64,000 nt of DNA from Macrotrachela quadricornifera (taxonomy: Eukaryota > Rotifera > Eurotatoria > Philodinida > Philodinidae): the NCBI GenBank assembly GCA_022393335.1, contig JAJEKB010000932.1:111592-175591 (forward strand), read 5' to 3'. The position numbers and the translations under genes were made by a program. This document shows positions 1-13,360 of the stretch, piece by piece. How positions within the stretch are numbered: position 1 is the stretch's first letter; each line of letters begins with the position of its first letter. Below the pieces are notes generated by a model. The model was not told the DNA's origin. It did no database searches and saw nothing but the letters and a program-made list of their open reading frames with translations.

Positions 1-331
1 NNNNNNNNNNNNNNNNNNNNNNNNNNNNNNNNNNNNNNNNNNNNNNNNNNNNNNNNNNNNNNNNNNNNNNNNNNNNNNNNNNNNNNNNNNNNNNNNNNNN
101 NNNNNNNNNNNNNNNNNNNNNNNNNNNNNNNNNNNNNNNNNNNNNNNNNNNNNNNNNNNNNNNNNNNNNNNNNNNNNNNNNNNNNNNNNNNNNNNNNNNN
201 NNNNNNNNNNNNNNNNNNNNNNNNNNNNNNNNNNNNNNNNNNNNNNNNNNNNNNNNNNNNNNNNNNNNNNNNNNNNNNNNNNNNNNNNNNNNNNNNNNNN
301 NNNNNNNNNNNNNNNNNNNNNNNNNNNNNNN
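1..331. other. Assembly gap
   Basis: Run of N of unknown true content. It cuts the minus-strand gene that begins at 610, so the rest of that gene is missing. Confidence 0.99.
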
Positions 332-391
332 TTATTTAAATGAAGAGAATAAATTTCAACATATTTTTCTCTTCATTTTTTTTTAAAATAC

Positions 392-610
392 CATGTCGAG
401 GATAGACTCTTGGTGGTCCAATAACTTGATTTGCAGACCATGTACTATCATTATATTGAGATGAAAATTGAAGAACACGTGAAACCCCTTTAATAATGAA
501 ATAATTGCAGGAAAAAAATATATATATATTTACAGAATAAAATAAATTTTAATCTTACATTGTTCTTCTCGCTTCCAAACTTCCAATGTTGTACTATTAG
601 TTTCTGTCAT
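392..610 (-). CDS. Partial gene, N-terminal discoidin-like (FBXL4-like) segment
   Basis: Two coding exons can be read: 610-559 (starting at ATG) and 487-392, separated by a 71-nt GT-AG intron. The second ends at a GT donor in phase 1 and the gene continues into the gap. The product begins MTETNSTTLEVWKREEQ and continues with a segment containing FSSQYNDSTWSANQVIGPP and then VYPRHG. This spacing (FSSxY, TWSAxQVxGPP, VYPxxGD) resembles the galactose-binding/discoidin-like N-terminal region of FBXL4-type proteins, recalled from family knowledge and not searched. Only about 50 residues are visible, so the full domain plan is unknown. It is divergent to FARSA, with about 550 bp between the two start codons. 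Confidence 0.5.
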
Positions 611-1162
611 TGAATTAAGAAAATTTTAAATTATGTTGAATAAAATAATTGTAATTGTTTACGCACTGTGTCTTTACAGTGTAATCATGTAGATTAAATG
701 TCAAAAGAAATAAATGTGCAACCTTGCTTAGTACAAAAAAAAGTTTTCTTATTCTTTTTTTCTTTCGCGTTTTAAAATTGTCGTTGTTAGTCTGATTTTT
801 ATACTTTTTTTTTAACGTTAACTTATTTTGTTATTGCACAATCATAATGTTTAGTTATATATTATTAGTTACTGCAATGCTTGCATTTTCTTTTCTCTCT
901 CTCTCTTTTTAAGATGGAGTGAAGAAATTGTCCAGTATGAGAGCTCGATTAGTAATACATACAGAAAAAAAAGTATTTGTTAGTATAATATTAAATTAGA
1001 TGTCGCTAATTATTTTAAAGAAAATTTATGATTGCTAGATGATAAGAACCGGTTAGATAGAATGATGAAATGGATGTGTAATAAAATATGAAATCACTTC
1101 TGTAATTTTTAATATAAAGACAAAAAACTATATCTTAATTTTTAATTCTTCAAGATTGAAAT
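611..1162. other. Divergent intergenic region, probable shared promoter
   Basis: 552 bp between the divergent starts of the partial gene and FARSA. No exon is recognisable. It is AT-rich with T-runs, and there is no clear TATA box. A pyrimidine-rich tract ending in AG at about 1154 lies just before the FARSA ATG and could accept a spliced leader. Confidence 0.4.
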
Positions 1163-3491
1163 ATGAGTACAGGAGCAGAAAATATTTCCTCAGCATCTTC
1201 GACAACGTCGAAGGTAAATAAAAATATTAATTCGAATTTTCCTTTTTTTTTGTAAAAAAAAACAGAAAATAAAGTATATATATTTTTTATTATATAGAAG
1301 CCTGATACTTCCTCTTTGCAAGCTGATATTCTTTCATATTTGAATACACATGATGAATTGAATACATGGTCATATGCAAATGAACATAATATTGATCACC
1401 AAGTTGTCATTGGTACTATTCGTAGTATTCAATCTATAGGTGATGTAAGTAAAATTAATTTGAAATTATTTTTTTTTTATGAATTATTTTTTGTTCTTGT
1501 TAAATAGATAATCAAAATTGAACAGCGTACATCTCGATCAATAGCACCAACGGATGAAGGAAAAGGCATAATTAACAATGGAAGTTATGAATACAACTTA
1601 TATCAAGCAGTTCCAATTGATAAAGGAATTGCACAGCCAGAACTTATGGTAAGATTTTATGTTATTTTTTTTCTTATAATTATTAATTTTATTATATTGA
1701 CATTCGAGATATGATAGTTTAGTGGTCTAAAAGTATTGGTTACCGAGTTCGAATCTACATTTTATCATTGTTATAAAATCAAAGTTATTATTATAATTTT
1801 AGAAATTTCCAAATGCTAATATTGGTTTTGCTAAAGCTATGTCATATGGTTGGTTACAAGTTGATAAATCATCTAAACCAGCAATAGTCAAACGAAAGGT
1901 AAAAACGAGTTTCGAAGTGAATGATGAGAATTTCTTCAAATGATTGCCTCTGATTCATCAGGATTTCTATCTTGATGCGGTTATCTGACACATCTTAACT
2001 CGTTAATAAATATTTTTATTTTTAGGTTGATAATATTCATGATGAAGTACAAAATTTACTTAAACGTATTCAATCATTAGAATTATCAGATTCAAATGCT
2101 AAAGAAGTAATGGATTTAAAAAAACGAAGTTTAGTTGAAGATGTGTAAGATCAAAATTTTTTATTTATATTTTATAAATTACATTATTTTTTTCAGTGTT
2201 ATTAATTATTTTATTGTTACAAAATCGAATGATTTTTCTACTAATGTAACAAAAGGTGAAGCTGAATTAACAGTTGAAATGTTACAAACGTATGCGATTA
2301 GTTTTTTTTTCGAAATTTTTTCTATTTTAAAATTACAAATATTTTAGTGGATCATGGAAAACATTAAATTTTAAACAATATAATTTTAATGCTAAAGGAA
2401 TGATGCCATCATATGGATGTTTACATCCATTATTAAAAGTTCGAGCAGAATATCGACAAATTTTTCTTGAAATGGGGTAAATATAGAATTAATTGATATA
2501 CATACATATATATATTTGTTTTACTATTAATTAGTTTTACAGAAATGCCAACAAATAATTTTGTTGAAAATAGTTTTTGGAATTTTGATGCATTATTTAC
2601 TCCACAAAAACATCCCGCACGTGATGTACAGGATACATTTTTCTTATCAGATCCAGCTCTTAGTACAAAATTTCCAGAAGATTATCTTCAAAAAGTAAAA
2701 CAAGTTCATTCAACTGGTGCTTTTGGTTCAATTGGTTATCAATATGATTGGCAACTTGAAGAAGCACAAAAAAATGTTTTACGTACACATACAACTGCTA
2801 TTAGTACGCGAATGCTTTATAAATTAGCACAAGAAGTATAGTTTGAAAAATATTTTTTACATTCTTTTTTTATTTTTATTTTTATAATTAGAAACCTTTC
2901 AAACCAGCAAAATATTTTTCTATAGATAAAGTTTTTCGAAATGAAAATCTTGATGCAACACATTTAGCAGAATTTCATCAAATAGAAGGTTTAATTGCTG
3001 ATTATAATTTAACATTAGGTGATCTTATTGGTACACTTTATCAATTTTTTCGTAAACTTGGTAAATTAATATATTTTTTTTTCATTTTTGATTTTATTGA
3101 TAAAAATATTATTTTAATAGGTATGCATAAACTTCGTTTTAAACCTGCTTATAATCCATATACAGAACCATCAATGGAAGTTTTTAGTTATCATGAAGGT
3201 TTAAAAAGATGGATTGAAGTTGGAAATTCAGGAATGTTTAGACCTGAAATGTTACTTCCAATGGGCCTTCCAGAAGATGTATCAGTTATTGCTTGGGGTC
3301 TTTCACTTGAACGGTAAGAATTAAATTTATTTCAATGAAGAAATGTTTTTTTGTCATTTTTTTTTTAAAGTCCAACAATGATTTTATATGGTATTAATAA
3401 TATTCGTGATTTAATTGGACCTAAAGTTGATTTAGAAATGTGTCGAGCAAATCCAATTTGCCGTGTTATTGCTGCAACAAACAAAGAATAA
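1163..3491 (+). CDS. FARSA: Phenylalanyl-tRNA synthetase alpha subunit, cytosolic
   Basis: Eleven exons (about 1163-1213, 1298-1444, 1508-1648, 1803-1898, 2026-2144, 2197-2289, 2348-2476, 2535-2835, 2892-3060, 3121-3313, 3371-3491) give 519 residues in frame, close to the ~508 of the human protein. The N-terminal winged-helix tRNA-binding part reads [20 protein letters not shown]. The class II synthetase core contains [37 protein letters not shown]-like [20 protein letters not shown] (motif 2 region), [19 protein letters not shown] and [15 protein letters not shown], and motif 3 [14 protein letters not shown]. The enzyme attaches phenylalanine to tRNA-Phe as an alpha2-beta2 heterotetramer in the cytoplasm; the beta subunit is not in this window. 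FRG1 follows on the same strand 140 nt downstream. No disabling change is seen. Confidence 0.97.
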
Positions 3492-3611
3492 AGATGATTC
3501 TCTATATTTATCTGATTTTATTGTTTCAAAATTTTATTGTATTTTTTGTTTGTCTTGTTGCCGTAAAGAAAAAAAAACAAAAGAGAAAAAAAAATTATTA
3601 AAACAAAAATA

Positions 3612-3631
3612 AACATCATTCTTATTTTCAG
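3612..3631 (+). promoter_or_regulatory. Candidate spliced-leader acceptor before FRG1
   Basis: A pyrimidine-rich tract ending in TTTTCAG abuts the FRG1 ATG at 3632. The gap after the FARSA stop is only 140 nt and contains no recognisable coding exon, so a cis-spliced upstream exon has little room. A trans-splice acceptor separating two cistrons is the simpler reading. Confidence 0.5.
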
Positions 3632-4568
3632 ATGTATGCAGTTCGAGGAGGAAAACTTAATTTAAAAGGTGCTAATGATGATTCTTCACATTCAAAAAAA
3701 AGAAAGAAGCATTCATCATCATCATCATCAAAGAAACAAAAACCAGTAATTGAAAATGATGAAGATGATGGTGAACAAGATTATGTTCAGTATGTTTTTT
3801 CTTTTTTAAGATGATTTAAAAATTCAATCTGATAATATTTTTTTTTTTCTTCTAGACATGGTGGTTGGTGGAAAGTAACAAAATTTCATGAAATAAATGG
3901 CAATGTTGCTATTGAATTTGGTACAAATAGTTATGTACATTCATTAGATAATGGTCTTTTTTCTATTGGTACAACACGACCATTTGGTGAAGGACCTGAA
4001 CAACAACAAATATTAACAGCAATTCGAATATCAGAAAATAAAATTGCATTAAAATCTGGTTTTGGAAAATATTTAGCTATTAATAAAAATGGTTTAGTTA
4101 TTGGTCGATCAGGTATTTTATATGTAAAAATGAAAATTTTCTTTTTAACTAATTTTTTTGTTTTTTATAGATGCTATTGGAATGCGTGAACATTTTGAAC
4201 CAGTTTTTGAAAATGGAAATTTAGCATTATCAGCAAGTAATGATAAATTTATTCGTTTTAATGATGAAGGTGATCTTGTTGCAATGGATGATAGTGCAGG
4301 AGAAGCAAATTTTATTCAAATACGATCAAATGCTAAACGTATACATGAAAAAGATAAACGACAAAAAGAATTACCAATTGAAGAACAAGGTTCAATACGT
4401 GAAACAGAATTAAATTATGTAAAAAAATTTCAAAAATTTCAAGATAAAAAATTACGAATTAATCAAGGAGATATTAAAGAATTGGTTGATGCAAAAAAAT
4501 CTGGTGCATTACATGAAGCTTTACTTGATAGACGTGAACAAATGAAAGCTGATCGTTATTGTAAATAA
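3632..4568 (+). CDS. FRG1: FRG1 family nuclear RNA-processing/actin-bundling protein
   Basis: Three exons (3632-3789, 3856-4112, 4171-4568) give 270 residues; human FRG1 has 258. After a lysine/serine-rich nuclear-localisation-type stretch (KKRKKHSSSSSSKKQK, residues ~23-40) comes the beta-trefoil fascin-like region: GGWWKVTKFHEINGNVAIEF, SLDNGLFSIG, IALKSGFGKYLAINKNGLV, GRSDAIGMREHFEPVFENG. The family C-terminus is intact and ends LLDRREQMKADRYCK. FRG1 proteins are nuclear/nucleolar, associate with spliceosomes and bind F-actin (family knowledge). It lies 140 nt downstream of FARSA, with a splice-acceptor-like AG touching its ATG. Introns are 66 and 58 nt. Confidence 0.96.
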
Positions 4569-4620
4569 ATAAGAAAAAGAACAAACTAATTGATATTGTA
4601 GCCAATTTCTGTCTTGTACG

Positions 4621-4626
4621 AATAAA
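4621..4626 (+). terminator. Poly(A) signal of FRG1
   Basis: AATAAA 53 nt after the FRG1 stop codon. The rest of the 560-bp convergent intergenic region up to the CMTR1 stop at 5130 shows no further coding signal. Confidence 0.5.
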
Positions 4627-5129
4627 TTTTACCGCTACTGTATGAATTCTTGATTCTGATCATGATTATAGTTAAAATTTCCATTAAACATTGATAATCT
4701 GAAGTAATATATCAGAATTTGTAAGACTAGAAATTCTGTTTTTTTTTGTCAAAACAAAGTCTAAGCTTTATGTTTATTTTTCTATTTTCAATCAGTCGGA
4801 AAGTCTTTTCTCTCAAATATACACATATAACCGCACAAAACTTGTTTTCTGTAAGAATAAATCATTTTTGTTTCATTTCTTTATCATTGTCAAATCCATC
4901 GACAGAATTTTCTTAATTATAAATCAAAATATAGAAAAAGAACAACATAAAATCGATAACAACAATTATAAGTAGTTCTTTTTGTTAATATCTTTCCTAA
5001 ATCGTTTAACAAAATTTAATGAAAAATATACATGTATAATTATCGTAACCGGACGAAATGATTTACAATATCAAGAATAGATCTTTAACTCTTAGTAAAG
5101 CAAAATTCACGCAACAGAGTTTTTATATT

Positions 5130-8100
5130 CTAATGATTGCCACTAGTACGTTGATGTGAATGTATTTCACGATTTTTTTCTTGAATAAATGAAACAAAAG
5201 TTGATTTTTGTACAGAATCATTACGATCATTAAATTCCCAATAAAAACTATTTTCAAGCATTGATCTAAATAAAAATAAATATATATATATCTTTTTTTA
5301 ATGAGATAAATGTCTAAATTACCTTAAAGAAGCTACATGAGAAGAATCAGATGGAGCAGTTGGGATTGATGTACGCGTTGTGTAATTATGAAAATATTTT
5401 GTTTGATGAGATTTACTTAATAGAATTGTCCAAGGATCTATATTAAATTAATTAATTAAACAAAAAACAAAGAATATAAAATTCTTTTATACTTACGTTG
5501 AACAAATTTAAATATCCATAAACCACTGACTAATACACGTGGTCTACTTTCAATATCTGTATTTGTAAACCATAAGCTTTCATTATTGATTTGTTCCAAT
5601 GATTTACTAGCACATAATCTAAACATAAAATATTTATTACTGTTGAAATAATCAATTTTTTTAGGTTAAATTTATTAAAACTCAAAATGAGACAGTAGAT
5701 CTCATAGTATCGAGTGAAAAATAACAAAATAAGATATTGCTTGAATACTCTTTATTCAAAAGTTTTTTGATAATTTTATTTTCGACATTATGAGACAATA
5801 TTGAATTAAAAACTAATCTGTAATAAAATTATTCAAATTTATAAGATTGATCTCAGTTTGAAATTAAAACTAAAATATTACATATACTCATTTATAATAT
5901 AAATTATTCTATCATACTATCGCAATCAAATAGATTTCATTACCATGACTGAAAATATGTCTATTAAATAACTAAAAAATATGATTGTATACAAAAGATT
6001 CACTATCTTCTATAGATTTAATTAAAATAATTTTATAAATATACTTTTCAAATTGTATATCCATTTGTTCTAAACGTAATTGTTCACTTATTCGAATAGG
6101 TACAAGATCAGTACGAGCTGGTTTATTAATAGTTTTTTCAAATAATTTCAATGAACGATATCTAAAAATAAAAATAAACAAAAAAATTCTTTTTTTCAAT
6201 TAAAATCATTCTTATTACCTATCCATAAAAACCAATGGTCGTCCATTTTGAAAAAGCATATTTTCATTTGCAATAAAATATGCATCAATTATATAAATTG
6301 CTGATCGTTGACGATTATTTCTACCCTAAATAAATCTTTTATATATTTTTCTAATAAAATATTTAATTTTCTTACATCAGTAAATTGTTCTTGTACACAT
6401 TCAGCAAGTAATAATGTATACGGTGGTAATTCAATTTTAAATTTTGATCGGTCTAATGGTATCCATTTTTTATTTCTTTTTAAATTCAAAGAAAAAACTG
6501 AACTTCGCTAAATAAAAAAAAAAGAAGTAGATTTAAATAAAACAAAAATATATATATATATATATTACAAAATTAAACTTACACCACATGATAATAGTAA
6601 AACAGGTTCACCTAATAAATATACACATCGATAATCAAATAATGATTGAATTTTATGTTGATCAAGAATAGAATTTTTAAATAAATTTGGTGTTTTCATA
6701 AGTATATGTTCAACACCATTACCAAGCTAAATAATTTAATTATATAAAAAAAGAAAAGAAATAATAAAATTATTTACTTGAGAAAAAAGACTATTTTGAA
6801 CTTCATCACACATTAATTTTCTTGGTTTTTGTCGTGGTTCATCTGGTATCTTAAAAATAAAATTAATAGGTTCTTTTTTTTTTTTAAATAAAAAAAAAAG
6901 AATATTTACCTCCCATAATTCAAGACATTTTGTACGAATTTCATATTGTCGATCATCTTTTAAAGATGAATTACTAACAAAAGCATGAATTTTTCTTAAA
7001 TTTTTTATCTGATGTTCACCCAATCTAAATTAATTTATTCTTAATGAAATATTTCAAAAATAAATACATACTCATTATTTGATTTTCTAATATATTCATA
7101 AAATTTTTCATTTCCTTTTAAAATATCCATTGGAACAATTGATTGTATATCATCTTGTTCTGAATCATCTCGATATTTATTTTGTATATTATTTAATTCA
7201 TACATATATGCACGTACAATATTTCGAATATCATCACGAAGACTTTTACAAATAATATATCTATAAATAAAGATAAAAAAACATGTTCTATCATGAATAA
7301 AAAGTTTTTCTTCGAGTTTTTTACTTACCGTTCAGAATTTGCTGGTCGACTTGTAACTGGTTTATGAATTGATATTTGATTAAATGTTCGATACATTAAA
7401 TATACAAGTCCCACACTGAATGGAGTAAATAAATCGAATAATTTACAAACAAAATGACCACCTAAGAAAAAATAAAATTCAATTAAATACTTAGGAAAAT
7501 TTATTAGGATTATTGAATATTCATTATAAACAACTTATAAACTCATAGAAAATCCATAAATATAGGATTTGATATATTTTTATCTGTTCTTTCCAATGAG
7601 AAAAAAAATCTTAGCTTTCTATCAAGTTTTTATCAAAAGAACTATTTGAAAAACCTCGTATAATAGGTTATAGTATCTTTGTCATTACTTTTAGTATGCT
7701 CCAAATAAGATTAGAAAAAAAAAGTTTTCTATTAACCTGGTCGAAGTATTGATAAAGCTGTCAGAAATTGACATAAATATAATTGTTTACTTAATATTTC
7801 TTGAATATTTTCTTGTCCTTCAACTGAAAATCCCTAGATATAATAATAAAAAATAAAAAAAAAAATAATTCTATTTATTTTTAAAAATTTACTCCATCAG
7901 CCATAACAATATGTACACCATTATTCATTGTACATTTATTTACATAATTTTGTAAAGCATCTATATTTTCAGTTTTAAATATATCACCATCACCATCAAT
8001 ATCTTTTACACCATAATATGTATCAAATGTTTCAGGTGGACCAGCAAGAAATTTATGAAGATTAAAATCTGATTTGCCTTTTAATGTAAAACCAAATCCT

Positions 8101-9290
8101 TAAAACAAAACAATTAAATAAATAAATAAATAAAACTAATAATTATTAAATATACCTTTTGCATGCCATTTTTTTTTCCATAAAATATATTCACTAAAAC
8201 CACCAGGACCAGCACAAATATCAGCAAAATAAAATGGTTCATCAGGTTGAACAAGTGATCGCTAGAAATTTATTTTATATATAAAAATAATAATAAAATC
8301 ATTTTATATTACTTGATTATTAGAAGTTTTTGGATCAGTAAATATTCGTTCAAAAACAGAATCAATATTAGCCATTTTTACAGCTGCTCTATTTTATTTT
8401 AAAAATTCTATATTATTTTATAATATAATTTTATTTTTGTTTTTACCGATTAAGAAAAATTGATTGACCAATTGTTTCATATACATTACTACGTGCTCGA
8501 GCTTCTTCCATTTCGTTTTGTGGTAATTCATCAAATATAGTCTAAAATAATAATGAATTATTTAATTTTTATTTTTGTTTGTCTAGAAAAAAAATTTCTT
8601 TACTTTTCCATCTAACATATCTTTAAGAGTATCTTCATCACAAAAATCAATTTCATCATCAATTACTTTTTTTTTCTAAGATAATAAAAAATGTATGTTA
8701 TATTTTTTTTTCAAAAGATATTTAATTTATTTGTACTGGTCCTAGTTTAATCCATTCATGCATTTCATCGAGATTTAAAGGATCTTCAATGTGATCACTA
8801 GGTGGACACCAATGAACTTCTTCTTCGACAGGTGCCTAGAAATAGAGAATGAAATATAAATGAGAAAGTGAAGAAATATATATATATATATTTACAGGAT
8901 CATTATTAAGATCCCATTCTACTGTTTCATCATTGAAACCTTTAAATTGGAAACCAAGACCACGACGTCCTTTTTGTTTACTTTCTTCAACTAATTTTGT
9001 TGGACCTTGTGCATTACGACCAAGACCAAGACTTTTATCATAACCCATTTTTTCCTAAATAGAATCAATAAACCGATATATTTCAAATTATAATGTATGA
9101 AATTTTTCACCATCATTTTAGTTGCAGCAGATGAATATTCAGTGGACGGTGGTGGAGTTGGTAATGTTGATATTCCATCATGTTTTAGTTTTTTCTTTGG
9201 TGGTGGTGTACTATTTAATTGTGATGATATCTCTCTTTTAATACCATGTTCCTCTTGTTTAACAATGTGATGATTCGGATTATAAGTCAT
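5130..9290 (-). CDS. CMTR1: Cap-specific mRNA (nucleoside-2'-O-)methyltransferase 1
   Basis: A many-exon gene read from 9290 ([10 protein letters not shown]) to TAG at 5130. In order: a proline/lysine-rich N-terminus ([10 protein letters not shown]); a G-patch ([17 protein letters not shown] ... GRRGLGFQF); and an FtsJ/RFM methyltransferase domain with the SAM motif [20 protein letters not shown]. The likely catalytic residues lie in [12 protein letters not shown] (Lys), [20 protein letters not shown] (Asp) and [15 protein letters not shown] (Lys), followed by [14 protein letters not shown] guanylyltransferase-like region and a WW-like C-terminus ([16 protein letters not shown]) follow. The enzyme 2'-O-methylates the first transcribed nucleotide of capped mRNA in the nucleus. 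Introns are short except about 420 nt near 5620-6040 and about 270 nt near 7465-7735. An in-frame GTG codon lies upstream, but the first ATG is 9290; a TATAG acceptor at about 9313 could receive a leader. Confidence 0.95.
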
Positions 9291-11601
9291 TGATAAATCA
9301 AGTTGAGATGAACTATACACAAATTATAATAAATTGTCAATATTCAGATGAAAGACTTAATAAGTGATGTAATACGAAATAACACAATATTTAGTGAAGT
9401 TTATACCATTAAAATCAACCAATAGACGCTGCTTAAGTTAATGATGATATGTAAATAAGCATAGAGTAGGGACATCTATTGGATTTTGCTTTTCTTTCAA
9501 GCTTAATCTTTCATATTTTTATTTTTTAATTTAATATGAAATGAACAATAGTTAATGAATTATTCAAATCTACATTTAGATAAAAACAAATTTTGTAAAT
9601 CATTTACTCAGGTTGAGTTAATTTAATTGTTTTGTATTATTAATAAAAAGACTGTTGATAATTTTTGTTTTCAATATTGAGTTAATATCGAAAATATTGT
9701 TGAGCCAAATTATCCGTGTCGATGACATCAACATATAAATGATCATAGCATTTTCTGTTTAATCTGGCCAAAAATACCAAATTTTGGTTAAATTATTATT
9801 TATGTACCAATTATGTTTTGATAGATTGATTTATAATAGATGATATACGAAAGATAAGAGAACATGTGATTTTTAGCATATATGACAGTGATACTATGAC
9901 AACAACGATGGAAGACAAATCTGGTTTGCTTCTACATAATTTCATTTACAGTCATTTGTATATGACTAAAATTTTATTTTCTTTCATAATATATCAGTCG
10001 ATTTCACTTATTTAGATTGTGTTTTAGGCAGAGTATATAAGCAAAGTTAGCACACATTTGAAGAATTTTTGGCTACGATTTGCCCAGAAATGTTCCAAGG
10101 GTCCTATCGTTATTTTAGGTACAATCTTAATGAGCTCTCTCGAATAGTATAATTAGAAATTTCGTAGACCAAACTATATCTTCAAAAACTGTGAAATAGT
10201 AATATTTGAATATGAGAATTATTTATATATAAGAAGGTTTATGTAGTATTTCTCTTGCAAATTAGAGAAGTGGTTTTTTTGTGGTGTTTGGAAGAATTGG
10301 TGCTTGTAGCGTATGCTCTATTTCAATCTATTGGTCATGTTCGATACTTTATGAATCGTTTTTCTGCCGTCAAAGAGAATGGATTTCGTAACCATATGGT
10401 TTGCTCTAACGAAAATTCAATTATATCATTTGGTAGAGGTCATTGTAATGTAATGGGAACATGGATAGGAGCCTTAGAAGAAATTTCTAGGTGAACCAAG
10501 ATGAATCCGAATGAAGTGCGTCCACAAATCTTTTGATGAAGAATCGATATTTTAGATTATCGGATCATATTATTGGATTGAAATTTCCAATTATGCTCCA
10601 ATTATTATTGAATGATGAATGATTCTTTGTATACATAATCCATAGAAGGATTTGAATATCTATGAAAACTCTCTTAAATAGTTTGATAAGATAATTTATT
10701 TTATTATTTAACCTAGAAGTTTGAAACAGTGACTTTTAAAAAAAATGTATTTATCAATGAATGAGTTTCAAATTTTATTTTTATTTTTTTAATACTGAAA
10801 TTGTACTGAAAGTACATAAATTGTTGACAGAACGAACCAATAGCAAGCAATATAATCTGAGCTATATAATCGAATAAAGCTTTGAATCATTCGTATCTAA
10901 AATATTTTAAAAATTTCATCTTTCAGAATATAGTGTAAATATTACTTTCCTTCAAGCTTTTGGAAAACCTACAATAGTGAATCTTTTGAATTCACGTTGT
11001 TAGTTGAGACAACTCTATATAAAAAAATTTCTGTATCGGTTCAATTCAAATAAAAAAAAAGACTTAATTTTACTTTGTAATTTTAATAATAATTGATCAT
11101 TATTCTTATCAGGATCGACTGTACCGAAGAAGACATTAGAAATGTGAACATTTCCTTAATTATGAAACGTTTTTTGCTTTCCTTACCAGACTTGCATACT
11201 TTATTAGATTGTGCCAGAAAAACAAATGTTTTATTTTGTCTAAAACTGTGCAACATTCGTCAAAATTAATGATCTCGAGAGTGTCTTGATCTTCATTTCT
11301 TAATTGTTGATATTTGAATGAAAAGGCTTTTTTATTTTACAATAACAAATATAACTTTTTAAATTCTTTCTAAATCTCATCATCATCATCTTCTTCACCA
11401 AGAATAATAACAAAAAAGCATCTTCTCGAACAAATTTAAACATAAAAAAATAGATCATAATCGAAGTGACTTAAAGATATACCTATAGTTTTCATTCTTT
11501 ACGAAATACAGAACACAAGTAAAATAAAAAAAAAGAAAAGATAAATAAATGTTTTTCTTTTCCACTTCATAAGTTTTAAAGAAAAGATCTATATTAATGT
11601 T
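9291..11601. other. Intergenic region, no gene recognised
   Basis: 2.3 kb between the start of CMTR1 and the stop of GPS1. It is AT-rich. Scattered short ORFs lack codon structure or recognisable motifs. The last ~250 bp, with CAT trinucleotide runs, are probably the 3' UTR of GPS1. No inverted repeat was noticed. Confidence 0.5.
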
Positions 11602-13312
11602 TTACATAGCTCCTTCATCCGATAAATCATCTTCATCCATCATCATACTGCCAGCAACATTCGGTACAAATTGTCGACGAGGAACATTATTATTATTGTT
11701 ATTTGGTGAACGAACTGATGCTGATATTGAATCATCTTTAACAGATAAATTTACTTTAATTATAGCTGAACGAAGTAAAAGAGCACGAGTTAATTTTTCC
11801 GATTGTTTTGTTATTGTTAATGCATGTTGATACGCATACCAACGTTGATCTGTATCAGCAACATATAAAATTTTATTTTTTGAATCAATACGTGCTTTGA
11901 TTTTTCCTGAACGAATTAAATGAACAAGTTCATCTTCAAGTATATCAATTGTTGTATTTAATTGACGTGCCATTGTTGTCATACTAGCATTTTTGTATGG
12001 TAAAAAATATGTTATAATTATTCGATGACGAATTTCATAATATAATGTACGTAAATGTGGTGCTAAATATTGATCTAATGCAAATATTGGTTCAAGTTGA
12101 GACATTAAAGCAAGACATGATGAATATGATGTATCATAAAATTTATGAAGAATATCACGAATAAATGGTTCTAATTCAAGATATTGTTTCATGTTTGTTG
12201 ACATAATAATTAAACGATGAATTTCTGATCGTTCAAATGTTGCTAAACTACATAAGCAAACATATTGAATTAATGTTTGCGGTGAGATAAGATCCTAAAC
12301 ATACAAAAAAAAAAAAAACTTCACTATTAATCAAAGTAATAAGTCTTACCTGAAAATGATTTGAACAATGATCAAATGAAACACCAAGAAAATGACGTGC
12401 TGCTAATTTATATCGTTTTGTTGCTAATTCAGCAATACCAGCATATACTTTTAAACGTGAAGCTAATACTGCATCAGATGCATTTATAGTTGATGCATTT
12501 GATGTTTCCATTGGATTAACTATTGATGTTACAACTGATGGTGTTGTTGTTGTTGTTGTTGTTGATTTTGCTGTCGATTCAAGACTTTCAATAGCTTGTT
12601 CAGCTTTACTAACATAAGATAAAACATTAGACCAATTTTGCATATAAAATGATGCTTTTATAACATTCATACACATTGTTATCATATGTCTTGGTGTAAC
12701 ACAATAATCTCTTGAACGTACATAACAACGAACAGCATTAAAAAAATCTCCTGCATCTAAATAATGATCACCAAGATCATCATGACCACGACGTATTGAA
12801 TCTTTTATTGAATTTGTACGAAAATTTCTTAAATCAGTATCAAGTTTTTCAAGTTTATGAACATAATTTCGTTGTGTTCGTTCATACCATGTTCCATCAA
12901 AATCATTTGGTAATGGTATATTTTGTTTTTTAATCTCATCAAGTATCTAAATATAACATTTTCATTAAAATTAAATAAAGATAAAAAAAAAAGAATAATT
13001 ATTTAATATTACTTGTTTATAAAGAGAAGTAAAATGTGTTTCTTGAATATATTTAAGTATTGCTAAAAGAGCTTCATTACGTAATGTTGGACAATGATCA
13101 GCTATATATAATAAACGATAAATACGTGTAAGACCTGTATATAATGAAGTTATTGTTTCAAGTTCGAAATTAGTTGATGATATATCAACTTGATAATTTC
13201 CTTCATAAGATGGTGTTGTTGGATTTCCATTTAAATGTTGTAATGGAAGATTATTATTATTATCATCTCCACCAGCAGCTGTTGTACTTCCAATAAAATT
13301 TTGTGTATCCAT
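11602..13312 (-). CDS. GPS1: COP9 signalosome complex subunit 1
   Basis: Three exons (13312-13013, 12946-12350, 12294-11602) give 529 residues; human CSN1 has about 490. The N-terminus has a spacer rich in Asn and Gly. The PCI-family helical-repeat part contains YSGLTR-like YTGLTRIYRLLYIADHCP, RRGHDDLGDHYLDAGDF, NAVRCYVRSRDYCVTPRHMI and LAARHFLGVSFDHC. The PCI/winged-helix part contains MARQLNTTIDILEDELVHLI, SGKIKARIDSKNKILYVAD and RWYAYQHAL. CSN1 is a scaffold subunit of the COP9 signalosome, which removes NEDD8 from cullin-RING ligases. A Thr-rich insert (about eight Thr in a row) and a poly-Asn run near the C-terminus are low-complexity expansions. It follows the alpha/beta hydrolase gene on the same strand at very short distance. 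Confidence 0.95.
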
Positions 13313-13360
13313 TAGTTAATTATTAACATTTGAATTAAAATGTCTTGTTAAAATAATTAT

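Noticed and set aside
1703..1767. tRNA-like sequence in a FARSA intron (TAGTTTAGTGG A-box-like and GTTCGAATC B-box-like words)
   Set aside because: A short acceptor-like and D-arm-like pairing can be drawn, but the anticodon and T stems do not pair properly and the length is wrong. Probably chance or a decayed SINE.
5630..5727. Minus-strand ORF covering a CMTR1 intron
   Set aside because: Read-through of intron sequence; the exon with a proper acceptor explains the coding part.
10255..10494. 79-codon plus-strand ORF in the CMTR1-GPS1 intergenic region
   Set aside because: No ATG at the start, no motif, no splice context and no partner exons.
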